DNA from: Rhizaria sp. SCN 62-66
Lineage: Eukaryota; Rhizaria, unplaced
Assembly (NCBI GenBank): GCA_001724265.1
Contig: MEDY01000133.1
Span: 1 to 64,000 of the forward strand
Reading direction: 5' to 3'
DNA: 64,000 nucleotides
A program made the position numbers and the translations under genes. Position 1 is the stretch's first letter. Every line of letters begins with the position of its first letter. Below are positions 23,614 through 35,545 of this stretch, piece after piece. The notes under the pieces are model-generated. The model was not told the DNA's origin and made no database searches. It worked only from the letters and a program-made list of their open reading frames with translations.

Positions 23614-24343
23614 CTGAGCGCGAAAACAAAAGTGAAGATATCACATCGAAGACGAACGCGTGAGTTAGTACTATTGAAACTACACAATATCAACCTAGCT
23701 TAGTGACTCAATTCGGTGATAGATCCTTAATAGAACAAAGATCCATCGACTGGCAGTCGGTCGAGATCGAGGTCTTTGGGCAAAAACCTGAGAGAGGGTA
23801 GCCCGCTCGCCACCGCGCAGCGTCACGTCTCACGGAGCCATGAGCGTCACGCTTCCATAAACTGTCTGTAACTCGCACAACGAAACGTAGAGTGTCTTAA
23901 ACTTTCGCATTTTAGCATTAATTGTGTTTTTAAATTATGCACATAATAATCACTTACGCAATAACTGTGTATTTGTTGCGATACTCCAACGCAGTTTTCG
24001 GCGCTGACGAGTCACGACGCCGCCGTCACTCTTCCCTCCAATCCCTCTGAAGCGCAACAAAGACAGTGCTTTCCGCTGTCCTCGACTGCCCCTGCTAAAC
24101 CCCGGGTGTGTCTGTAACCCCCATTGCCTGGAGTGGGCTGAATCCACCGACAACAAGCACCTCTTCGCGGCTGCCGCTCAGTTTTGCATTCGTCTCATCA
24201 GTGTTACCTCTGCGTGACTACAGACTGGCCTCACGCTACCAAGCCCCGAGCCAGCGCGAACCACGCTATTTCCTTGCTCAACACTGCGTTAAACTCCGGC
24301 CGTTTGTCTTAAACCGAGCTGTTTCACGCCCCACATTCGCAGC
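23614..24343. other. Divergent promoter region, 730 bp
   Basis: This spacer separates two genes read away from each other (RNPS1-like on -, MRG protein on +), so it should hold both promoters and 5' UTRs. The middle, near 23880-23960, is AT-rich. No RNA gene was recognised. Confidence 0.5.
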
Positions 24344-27300
24344 ATGTCACTGACTGTCGACTCTTCCCCCCCGCTCCCAACCTCAGCCTCAACCAGCTCT
24401 GCCTCCGCATCAACGTCAGCCTCTGCATCCTCCTCTGCGCCCATGTCCGCCCCACATGCGCTCCCTGATGATGATTTGGATGCGCCAAACGCGGGCGTGT
24501 ACATTCCCTGGTTAACCATCCTCTTCACAGAGAGGTTCAAAGTACTTTTGGACGAAGACGTGTTCGATACCCGCGCGTCCGGCCCTCTACCGCTGCCGAC
24601 GCATCCAACCGTTGCCACGATTATGAACGTTTTTGCCAACTCGCGCGCTGCCACTCGCGCCATTACTAAAACACTATCGTCATTTCCCGCTCTCGATAAC
24701 AACGAAGACGACGGCAACCACAACAACAACAGTCAGGATGCAAGCAGTGACCACAGCAACAAAGACCGCGACAACAGTGATCCTGCAGTTTCCGTTTCTA
24801 ACTCGACTTCGCCCTCACGTGTCACCCGCACCCGCTCACGCGCTACTGAATCTAACTCTAGCTCTAGCTCTAGCTCTAACACATCAAGCACCAGCGCCAG
24901 TGCCAGCGCGAGCGCGAGTTCGAGCAGTGCGAGTGCCACCGCGGATGACGCGGACTTCAACGCGGCGACGGCCACTGCCAACGACACCGTTGCCGCCGCC
25001 GAGAACGCAGCCCCTGGTTCTGCACAGTCTCCGATGAATAGTCTCGTGAGTCAGATGAGCAAACGCGCTCTCGACGGTGCCGCTCAAGGCCTCAGTGCTT
25101 CGCTCGCCACCGGCGTCCTACTCTCTTTCGACCGGTATTTACCGCGTTTCCTGCTGATTGAGACTGAGCGGCGTGCGTTTTTTAACATTTGTCACGCATC
25201 TGGAGCGCGGCCAAGCGACTGCTATGGTGTTGAGCATCTGCTGCGGCTTTTATCGGTCCTGCCAGCGTTGACGCCGCCGTTGCCCTTGAGTGACCGTGAG
25301 CAGCAAGAGCAACGGCGGAGGCTAGCTAATCTCCCGTTCCCCGCATTGCAGCAAGGTTTATCTGCTTCGTCGTTGTCGTCGTCGTCGTCATCATCCTCTG
25401 CAAACAGCACAACTACTGCGAATAACAACACGTGCTTGCTTCTTAGCGGCCTAACTGCTCCAGTCGGCGGCTTGAGTTTCGAGCATGGCTTAACTTCCAC
25501 GCAAGCCGCTGCTCTGGTGAACGCATGGTTTGCAGCTCTTGTGTTGTGGCTTGATACAAACCAGAGTAGTCTCAGCGATACCACCCCTTCGACTTCTACG
25601 CTTGCTACCGAGACTCCCGACACAGCGGAAGCTGCAGCGCGTGACAGTTCTGATACGGCGGCAAACGCACGCTCTCGTCCGCCCAACAATAACAGCAACA
25701 AGAGCGGTTCCTTGAGCAACAGCGCGGCGGCGGGTCCTGCTGCTGATGCTCCCGGTGCGACTGCGACGGCAATCGCTGCTGCGCTGCTCGAGAAGAACCA
25801 GCGCACACGCGACTCCGGCGGCTGCGTGCGGCTTCACTTGCGTGAGATTGTCAAGATTGCCCGTGCGATGTACTACAACGCGTGTAGCACTGCGCCTCAG
25901 TTTGCCCCTGCGACATCCGGCTCGCGCCGCGGCCGCGCCCGAGCGACCGCGAATAATGCAGGGTCCGATTCTGACGCAGACGCTGACGCTGCCGACGGTG
26001 CCGCTGAGGTTGTTGATACTTCTGCTGCTGCTGATGCTGATGCTGAGATGAGCCCTAGCGCCGCCAATGCAAGCGCCGCTGACGCCGCCGCGAAGATTGA
26101 ACCGACGCCCAAGTCCGCTGCGGCGGCGACTGCGAAGACGGACAGCTCTGTGAAGACGGACGCTAGCAGTGGCAGTACGGGACCTGAGGGTGAGCGTGAG
26201 CATCGGCACATCGTGCGTGGACACGCAGTCACTGTCCGTGCTGCTATGGCGGCAACGTCGCTGCAGTCGTTTATCATCTCCGCTCTCGCAAAGCGGGCTC
26301 CAGCCTCTGTTGGCGCTAAGACTAAGAGCAGCGGCAACAACAACGGCAGCGCGGAGGCTGAGGCGATGAAAGATGATGATAACGACGACGACGCGTCGGC
26401 GGCGGCAGCTGCAGCGGGTACAGACAAAGAGAATGCTGAAAATGCGGACAAGAACAAGGCATTACACCGCAAAGTCCGCCTTCCTTCAGGTACGTACTGA
26501 TGTCCAAAACAATTGCGACTGCTTATCATGGAACTTTTTATTCGAAACGTGTTTGATATTTTTAGTGCAACCATATTTTATTTTTTTTAATGTGTTATGC
26601 TTCTGTCTACTTTCACATGTTTATCACTCACACATGGAATGTTACTGTTTTCTCTTGTTTTCTTGCTTTTCACGCATTTTCCGTCTTAGGCGCGACACCC
26701 GATGCGATGATCGACAAGGCTCTCTCTGCCGGCGGCCCCGCATACGGCGCCGCTCTTTGCACCCTCGCCGCCGGTATCGTCCGCATCTGCGCCGCGTACG
26801 CCGCCGCCCCCACCAGCGCTGCCGCCGACGAATGCGTTGCGAAGATTGGCGGTGAGACTGTGCGGGCTGCCGTGCAAGCTGTGTGCCAGCTCTGGGAAGG
26901 GACGGACCTCGATTTGACTGAGCAGGACGGCATTAACGCAGCGTCGCTTCTGCCTACGCGTCCGCTTGCCGCGCATCCGGCTATGTATAGGGCGGGCTCG
27001 AGCGGCGCCGCGAGTGAAGCGACTGGCGGGGACAATCCCGCCACTGACTCAGTGTCTGTGTCTGGATCGGTTAGCGCTGCCGGTTATGCTGCCGCCAGTG
27101 GTCGCCGTGGGGGTGAGAGCGGTCGTGGTGACAAGCGCGCACTGCAGCAGTCAAAGCGCCGCGCGGGCCGTCAGGAAATCGCCGGTGATGATAGTGATAG
27201 CGCTGCCAGCCCTAACAACAGCGACGACGATAACGATGACGATGGCGATGACGACGACGGTGCGGCTGCTGGCAGTGGCAACAAGAAGAGCCGTCTGGCA

Positions 27301-29832
27301 TCGAAAAAGCAAGCCACCCCCAGCAAGACTGACGCCAAGAGTGCTTATTCTCGCAGGGGCAGTCGCTCTAGCAAGCGAGGCCGCCGGGCTGGCAACGACG
27401 GCGGTGGCAACTCTGACAACGACGATGACAACGAGAACAGCTCGAGTGAGGATCAAGAACTCGTCGTTTTCAGTCGTCGCAAGAAGGCGTCCAGGAACTC
27501 GGTTGCCGGGAAGACTGCGGCGGACGGCGTGGCCGCGGATGAGAGTGATCTTACTATCGTTGCAACAATCACACTCACAACCGCGGCGGCGGCGGCGGCG
27601 GCAACGGCGGCGGCGGCGGCGGCAGCGGCGGCGGCGGCGGCAGCGGCGGCGGCGGCGGCAGCGGCGGCGGCGGCAGCAGCGTCGGAGGCGGCGGCGGCGG
27701 GCACTCCGGCCGTGACTGACGGTGCGTCGGAAAAGCCAGAAAACGCCGCGTCAACGGCGAAAGTGCTGCCTACTCCTGACGGACTGTTGGTGCGTGAATG
27801 GACTGTGAGTGGAACTGACCCTCTTGTCCTGAACGCAATCGTGCCGTTCCCAATGCCCGGGGTGATCCTCCCTCGTGTTGTGAAGAAGATGGGTGCGACT
27901 GTCCCGGAGTTGGGCGGTGTACAGTCAACACTGATGCTCATTTACTCACAGCCTGCGATTGTGGCCGCTGTGGCAACTGCGAGTGCGTACGCACCGGTCA
28001 TTGTCAGCTCTCTGTTTCCTTCGGCGTACTTGCCATCGCTTGTGTCGATGACGCCGTGTAGCACCGTGACTGTGAGCAACATTGAAGTGTTTGTGAATAG
28101 CGAAGGCAAGCTTGTTACAAGCACTAAATCGGTGACTCTTGACACGAACCCCGGCAATAACAATAGCAACGCGAACAGCTCTAGCCCGAACTCTAGCACG
28201 AGCGCGAGCTCGAGCGTGAGTTCTAGTGCGATGTCTGACGGCGACGATGGTACGATCATTGATTCTACACGCGAACTACATTTAAGCCGCCGGGCAGAGA
28301 TAGCTGCTGTTGTGCAAGCAAGTCCGTTTTACGGCCCCGGTCGTGGCGGTAACGATCTTGCGACTGCGCTCTGTGAGTTCACGCTTGCCTGTGCGCAGCA
28401 GACGGCTGTGTTGGGTGGTTCGATCACAATCTCGATGGTGCAGCTCGTGTTTGACATGTGGAGCCGCACGAGGGCGGGGTTGATGGCAGACAAGACACAG
28501 CTTTTCTCTCCCAAAAAAAGCAGTGTCTGCATGGAGGCCCAGAATCTTGTAAACCCTCATTTTGACGATGATATAACATCTATGTTTCTGAACGATGATA
28601 ACATCGGTAAGACGATCGATATTGAGAAGATTGCGTGGTTACGTGCTGTCCATGCCGGTTTCGAAACCTCTCACTTGCTCATGAGGTCCCAAATCGACGC
28701 AATGGTCGCTGCGCGCATTGAGATGGCGACGGTGATGCTCCAAGCAGCAGACCATATGCAGATCAAGTTCACGGTCAGTTCCCGCGTCGCCCAACGGGTC
28801 GCCGACATGGGTTTTGCATCCGTTCTCGACCCAGAGTGCCTCGCTACGTGCACTGTTCCGGACTCTGTGAAGCATGACTCCGACGAGCCCGAGGTCATCT
28901 TGACCGCAGCCGAAGCGTCTGAAGTACTAATCAATATGCCCCGCTTGCCGGCATTTGTTCGTGCGGAAAATGTCATGAAGCGTGTTCTTGAGCGGAAGCG
29001 CAAGTGCGAAATGCGCGTGTGCAGTGCTGTGAAGATCGCCCGCTCACTGACGACGGTGCTCGAACGTGCACTGCTTCTCGGGGTTGAGCCCCAGTCTCCT
29101 CCGCTTCTGGAGACGGAGGAGGATAAGTTCGAAGGTGAGTTGAGCGCAATGGAAGACGCAGTGCGTAATATCTCTCAACATTGTGTTGAAAAGGACGCTG
29201 GCACAACGTCTAACTCTTCTTCTACAAGTGCCGTGGTTGGGCGTGCGATTTTGAGTGCAGACTCGAAGGTTCCCTTGAGTGATGCTGTCCGTAAATGCCT
29301 TGATGATGGGAAGCGTCACGTTCTGACAGACGCGATCGAAACCGCTCTCATCATGCCGAACTCTCACTCACACCAGTATCCTGGCATCACTGCCGCATTG
29401 ACAGCACCAGAGGCGCTTGAGTGTCAGACGCTGGTCATGGGGGCGTACTTGGGTATCGACCTAACGACTCCTCTTATCATGCTCGATGCGTTAACGCATC
29501 TCAGTGTTGATGTGGTAGATGCCACACACGCTGCCTTGGGTATGAACTTCGATCCGATGTTCCACACTGACCACAAGAACAACAACATTGTCAATCTGAT
29601 CAAGGAGTCTATCAATCTCGACGTTGCTGTTGGAGAAGAGATGACTGTGCCACCCGCAGTGATGGAGACGCTGTACATGTGCCGCGATGTCTCAGTAGAA
29701 CTTGCGCGCATTAACATGCCATTGAGCGCTGTGCTAGGTATCACAATGCCTCATGAAGAAGACACCTATGCGCTGGCATGTACGGAGCGTTTGGCAAGTG
29801 AACAGGCTGCGCTGGGGTCGACGCAGCAGTGA
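24344..29832 (+). CDS. MRG-domain (MORF4L/Eaf3-type) chromatin protein with a long unknown C-terminal region
   Basis: There are two exons, 24344-26489 and 26690-29832; the phase-1 intron starts GTACGT and ends CGTCTTAG. The product is 1762 residues and the stop is TGA. The MRG fold is spread over about residues 49-515 by Ser/Asn/Ala inserts: IPWLTILFTERFKVLLDEDV, LPLPTHPTVATIMNVF, VLLSFDRYLPRFLLIETE, CYGVEHLLRLLSVLPALTPP, ALVNAWFAALVLWLD and a final REIVKIARAMYYNAC helix. Family members are subunits of histone acetyltransferase and deacetylase complexes. No chromodomain is visible. Exon 2 adds an acidic/basic linker, a poly-Ala run, and about 650 C-terminal residues that look folded and mostly helical (WLRAVHAGFETSHLLMRSQI, MKRVLERKRKCEMRV), which I cannot assign. 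The splice keeps the frame, so one gene is the simplest reading. Two fused neighbours is the alternative. Confidence 0.75.
27583..27696 (+). repeat. GCG/GCA trinucleotide tract coding poly-alanine
   Basis: A run of gcg and gca codons in exon 2 of the MRG gene gives about 35 alanines broken by one threonine. Slippage-prone repeats of this type are common across the window. Confidence 0.9.
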
Positions 29833-31484
29833 TGTTCCTGTGATCAGCACTACTGTGCAGCTGCTGAGGGAGCACACCGTGCGGCATCACGCTCAGCCAA
29901 TTTGCTGTATCCGCAGAGATGACGAGTGCTGATGCAAGGGACAAGGGTCATGAGGGTGTCGATCAAATTTCCAACTAGGCCGCGTTTACAAGAAAATAAG
30001 TCGGAAAGTAACATTGATTCTTATAGTCAGCCGTACGTACGTATATTTAACTGAATCCCTTGCATCAACAACGCTTTATGCAACGGAGCAAGTTCTGATA
30101 CATATGCAAAGTTGCGTGTCCAGTTAATTTATCTCTATACAAAGTTGTATTTTTACACCATTATGGTCGAGTCAACGTGCATCTCAAAGTGCTTGATCAG
30201 ACTGTGTCGAATCTACAATACATGTACTGTACTATACATGTACAACCAAATTAGTACTAAATTGATCGCCCTGCAGGCACATATCACTTCGTATATACAG
30301 TTTCAGAACCAGTCAGCTGTACATTCGGTTGTTTTGGGACATGTTGTGCGTCGCTATCGAATGTGGTATTAGCTTGCCGTGATTAATGCATGCAGGTAGG
30401 TCTACCACTGTTTACAAGTCCGTCCTCTGAAACATCGACGAGCTAGTGGAACTAGACGCCCCAATGCGAGTGCTGCACGGAAGCGCACAGTGACTGCTGC
30501 GATATGATCGTCTTTGAGGGATGCAATTGCACTAAGATTGAGCGAAACTTCGGTGCATTTCAAATAACTAAGTCCGCATTATTTTGTAAGATACATGTAC
30601 CAGAAAAGATCATCACCGGTCAAGTGAAAACGAAGAGATGAGAGGCGATTGCGAAGAGATGCATTCCCAAGAGTTTAAAGAGAGACGTCCAACATATTGC
30701 CGTTGCGACATAAATCTAAAACAGGAAACAAAAATAGACAAAGCAGATGCAGCCCCCACGCCCGCCCGCCCGCCCGCCTGCCTCCCCCCGTTAACGACGC
30801 ACTTCGCAGTGGGTATTAATTATCACTACACACCGCATCGGCGCTGGTCGGGGATCCACAGCTGAAATGACAGTGAGCAAGGCGAGGAGCGTGGCGGCTG
30901 ATGGCGGTTGAGGCGGTCAAAAGTGGTGTCCTTTTGATGAATACTGACCAGTATTAATATATTAATATCATGTCATCTGCTCGTTCTCTCTGCTCTCAGC
31001 CCCTCGCCCCATATTCCTCTTTGAACTTGCACTTGTTACAGCGAGCTCCTGGTGCCGCTGCTGCCTCTGGTGTTGGCAATGCTGTACAAATGCTGCGACT
31101 GTGAGTCAGTCTGGTGCAGTGCGGCCGACAGTGACTAGCGCAACGCCGATACTCTCAGTCACTGACCCGATCAAGGAGAGGGTGCGCCCGCCGCATGCCT
31201 CTGGCCAGTGCACGATGTCGCCTTCGAGAACAGCAGTGTCATGGGGGAGGTACATCTGTCAAAGGATAATAACATATTTAATAATGTAAACATGTTTTAA
31301 TGTATTATTTACGTTTGACTTTTTATTTACACGGCCAAAAGTTATGTTTCGAGCTCATTAGTACTCTTCAAATGATCCACAGCATCTTAGGTCTTGCAAA
31401 GGAGCGCGTCACTCGAAACATTCCATAAGTTCCCCTCATCAAGAGTGATTCACGTAGTGGAGACATTCAAAGGTGTCAAATAAT
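29833..31484. other. Large intergenic region, about 1.65 kb
   Basis: This AT-rich region lies between the MRG gene and kinase gene 2. It contains a C-rich patch near 30763-30790, a TATTAATATATTAATAT stretch near 30952-30968, and a short coding-like island on the - strand at 31104-31251 (listed separately). No other feature was recognised. Confidence 0.5.
31104..31251 (-). other. Possible orphan terminal exon or gene remnant
   Basis: On the - strand, a TTTGACAG acceptor-like sequence is followed by an open frame of about 49 codons reading MYLPHDTAVLEGDIVHWPEA, then CGGRTLSLIGSV and ending GRTAPD with TGA. Composition and codons look like real coding sequence in an AT-rich spacer. No partner exon is evident upstream within about 200 bp. 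It may be the last exon of an undetected gene, a decayed gene, or chance. Confidence 0.3.
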
Positions 31485-34400
31485 ATGGAAAATATGCGCC
31501 GTTGTGTGCTGAGCGCCGCTGCGCTTGTTTGTGACGCGGTATCTCATGTTAAAGATCCCACTGCAGCCGTCGAAAAGCTCAAACAAGATGTCCAAGGCAT
31601 CGTCGGTACGCTACCTCGAATCGTGATTGCGAAACATGTGAAACTTGGAAATGTTGAGGCTATACTGTGCGCCATACGTGTTTCAACCTAATACCACACC
31701 CTTTCTGCTCTGTTTCAATCTGACATCTCTTTAGATATTGTGCAAGGCATGAGCCCCGAGCTCAGCGACTCTTGCGACGGCACGCTCAAACAACTTGATG
31801 TCCTCCTTCGGAGTTGTCGCACGTTTCTTATCAACAAGACTATTGGTAACATCCATATTTCTCACACGCTGCGTACCTATGGCGTGAAGACTGATTGTCA
31901 ATATCTGAGATACAGGCTTGGAGAAGTTAGGGCAAATCTCATGTTCATCACCCTACTTGCCAAAGATAACTCAAGCACGAAACCTCCCAGTGGAAGTCCG
32001 TCTATCTCAGGTTCAAGCTCACAGCATGACTCCAACTCTGCCAGCTTAAGTCTGATTGCACTTGCCGTGAACAACAACGATCATGGTGTCGACACTGTTG
32101 CTGCTAGACCGGCCGCAGATGCTGCGGCTGCGGCTGTCGCAGATGATGGTGCCGCCGCTGGTGGTCACGATGGAACAACGATTGTAAATCCCCGCGCGAG
32201 TATCATTAACAACCGGCGACGTTCTGTCATTGTGTGGCAGCAGCCAAACCAGATTCCAAGGCTAAAATACCGTGATTTCGACGTGATTAAACGCACGTAC
32301 GCAAGGGGTGGCTACTCATGTGTCTTCCGTGCGTTGTACACCGAGAACAGGAGCAAGAACAGCAGTCAAAGAAACAGCGATACCAATGACAACAAAATCT
32401 ATAATGCAACAACAGTCCCTGTTGCATTAAAGGTGTTGAACGCCAAGGCTGATACCCTGTACGCCGAAAAAGGAGTCATGGATGAGCTCCGCACGCACTA
32501 TAACCTGCAGTCACCGTATGTAGCCCGTTGCTTAGGGCTGACAGTTGTCAAGAACACATCTACCAAAGCCTTCGCGAGTGGGAATGGCAAGCGCAATACG
32601 GAGGAAGAAAGTGATGATGTGACGTGTGACGATGAGGATGACTCAGACGATGAGGATGATGATTACGACGATGATCACGGACTTCTTAACAAAAAGAACA
32701 ACGGCAACTTAGCCATTGCAATTGAGTTCATGCAAGGTGGTGCTTTGTCGACGTTATTGGCCAGCGATGACTACAAGACTCTCTCCGCGGCTGGCCGCGT
32801 GTGGCTTGCACTTCAAGTCTCTCTTGCTCTGCAGTACTTACACTCGAAGAATACGGTTCACGGCGATATCAAGCCGCTGAACTTTCTCTGGACGGTAAGC
32901 GACGCAGGAACCAAGCCGGTCGTAAAAGTGTCAGACTTTGGTAACGCCAAGTTACATCATACGATGCAATCTCTCTCAGCAAACAAGTTGGCCCTTGGCT
33001 CTGGGGCGGACGCTGGTACGTTATGCAAAAATCTCAGACGAACGAATTGTTGTTACATCAATGTTCTCGAACTTTTGCATGTGTCTATATGAAGGGGACC
33101 ACTTAAAACAGCGTGATAGATTTACTGACGGATTTTACTTCAAGTTGTTGCTCACATCTTCATATTTGTTACTGGTGGTTGTATATTTTTACTCACGCAA
33201 CAGCCACGAAGTCGTCAAAGGGCACACTAAACTGGATGGCGCCTGAGCTTTTCGGCCGCTCCCGTCCCGTTTACAAGACCGACGTGTACGCGCTTGGCAT
33301 GACTCTCTACGAAATTGCATATGGATGTCGTCCGTTTGATGGCCTACCTCCAAGCACAATCGGGCACATCGTGATGTCTAATAACCGTCCATCATTGTTG
33401 CTTGACTACTATGATGGCATGAGTCTACCACTGCTGCTCGAAGGCACAGCTCCGTCTCCCCAGTTTAGTGCGTTGATTGCAGACTGCTGGGACGCGGATG
33501 CAGCAAAGCGTCCTAAAACAAACGGTGTGGTGAGCCGACTCAAAGACATGGTGAGTGACGCGGAGCAGGTGCTGGAGTTGATGAAGACGGTAATCAGAAA
33601 GGAAGCGCGTGAGGCGGCATCGATGTCAGCCCACTTTACCAACACCACCACTGGCTGCATTAACTCTGTTGATAACACGTTTTCAATTGCTACTACGATA
33701 ACCCAAGGACCGATGTTTTCAACACAACCGTCGCCGCCTTCAGACTTAGCAGCTACAGCGGCGCCGTCATAGGACTTGCCTCAGGGCAATCCTCTGCCAA
33801 TTCCAAGCTCGAGTCAGAAGGGCGCTTTATTCTCAGCGAAAACGAATCTTTCTCCGCCCCAGCAACCGTTGCCGCCGCAACCGCAGTCATCTGCGTGGGA
33901 TTCCGACTCTGACACGGACGTCGTCGTTAGCACAAACAGCACCAAGAGCGCAAACGGTGACGGCGTTGGCAAGGGTAGGAGCGTCAGCCTCTTGCATGTT
34001 AGCATTAATGGTAAACCAAACCCTGGATCGTCGACTCAGTCGTCATCCCCGTCGTTACAGTCGCACCTGTTGCCACTACAACAAGCGCATGGGGACCGGA
34101 GAAACACAGTTCCTATCCGGCGGCCTACGTTTTCCGTGCGCCCAAGTCCAACCGCTCACATGAGGGGCCTTCGTTCAGGTATGTTTGGGTACAGCAAGGA
34201 TCGAAAGAGTCCCGGGTGGGACTACAGTATTGACGATAGTGAGTACGACGCCCCGGGGAACGCCACTCTTGTCGGCAATAACAGTAGCAGTCCTTTATCG
34301 CATGCGACTGACGATGACGACTCTTGCCGGAGTCAAAATCAGCGCAGCAACTGGCCGGTGCATCCTTCGAATCAACATTCGTCGGGCGATCACATTTTTG

Positions 34401-35545
34401 ACACTGTTAAAACATATGTCTCAGCCGACATTTATCACTCTAGAATGACGCCCGAGTTTGTGTACGAATGCGTTAACAGGGTTAAAGAGGCTGCAGAGCA
34501 GGGTTGCTATGAAGCGCTTTGTGCGCTCGCTATGATGCACTGCCGAACGGAGTGGGGAATCTTTTCGCTTTCTGATGCGTGTAAAATCAAGAAACGGATC
34601 GCATCTATAAGCGCCACTGGAGCATACGAGAGCGCGCTATGGCTCATGTCGCACGGCACAAACCTTGACGAGGCGAAGGAGCTCCTTGTTAACGCGCGCA
34701 ACGCTGGCCTTTCTCTCGCAGATGGTGCGTTAATCGCTCTCACCGTTATTCAATTTGATGCTGGAAGCATTAAGGCGGACGACCCAGAGATGGTGGACAT
34801 CGGTCCACGCTTACAAGCAGCCGCTGATACAGGCGATTCGGTCTCACTTTACGAGCTGGGACGCGCGTGCTATCTCGGTCGGTTTGGGTTCAGCAAAAAC
34901 CCTGTGACAGCGCATAGGCTTAAGAATATGGCAGGAGCTGCTAAGATTGTCTACGGCCCCGCGCACGCATATGTTGGTGAAACCACAAACGATGAGCTTA
35001 AATTAAGCTTGTCGGCCGAGGCGGGCGTTGTGCACGGGCAGTATCTCTACGGAAAGCTGCTTGCAGATGCACCTAACCGTTCTTCTGATCACGCAGTCTG
35101 GTGGCTGAAGAGGGCGTATGGCAAAGGGTCGCAGGATGCAGGAGCAGAACTTGCGGTGCGGGCTCTTGACTTGCCTAAGCACGGCACCTGTTCGTCATGC
35201 ATTCATTCGTGTTACTACCAGTCTCCGGCGCAAATCATGCAGTTAGCACTCAATGCATCCGAAGCTGGGGTTGCTGCAGGTAAGCTAGCACTAGCGCTGT
35301 GTTATGTACACGGCGTTGGTGTTCCTGTGAACAAGTTGAAGGGTGCGTTGCTCATGATCAACCTTGCAGAGAATAACTTTACGTATGCCAAGGCGCAGTA
35401 TCTCGCTGGAAAGTACTTTGCGAACGGTGTTGGCGTGCAAAAGGACAAGGCCAGCGCCATTAAGATGTTTGAGCGGGCAGAGAAAGAATAGCCCAAAGCA
35501 AGGGAACGGCTCAAGAAGTTGAAGAGGACGTTGTTCTTTTTCTAA
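31485..35545 (+). CDS. MLKL-like helical domain / TKL-type protein kinase / Sel1-repeat protein, gene 2 (two in-frame TAG)
   Basis: Exons 31485-31605, 31735-33015 and 33204-35545 encode 1247 residues if TAG is sense; the end is TAA. Introns start GTACGC and GTACGT, at positions matching gene 1. Residues 1-115 align by eye with gene 1 (shared YLRYRLGEVRANLMF). The kinase starts near residue 222: GGYSCVFRAL, VPVALKVLN lysine, VSDFGNAK, WMAPELF. The catalytic loop reads TVHGDIKPLN, so the HRD arginine is Gly while Asp and Lys remain; a non-RD-like kinase is expected. An acidic Asp/Glu insert sits in the N-lobe. Sel1 repeats run from about residue 885 to the end (AAEQGCYEALCALAMMH, GVGVQKDKASAIKMFERA). 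TAG occurs at 33770-33772, between kinase and Sel1, and at 35489-35491, inside the last repeat, where the frame continues PKARERLKKLKRTLFFF as in gene 1. Start chosen at MENMRRCV. Confidence 0.85.

Noticed and set aside
33704-33840. Treating kinase and Sel1 parts of gene 2 as two separate genes
   Set aside because: They are in one frame with no spacer, no ATG after the TAG, and the paralogue has the same domain order.
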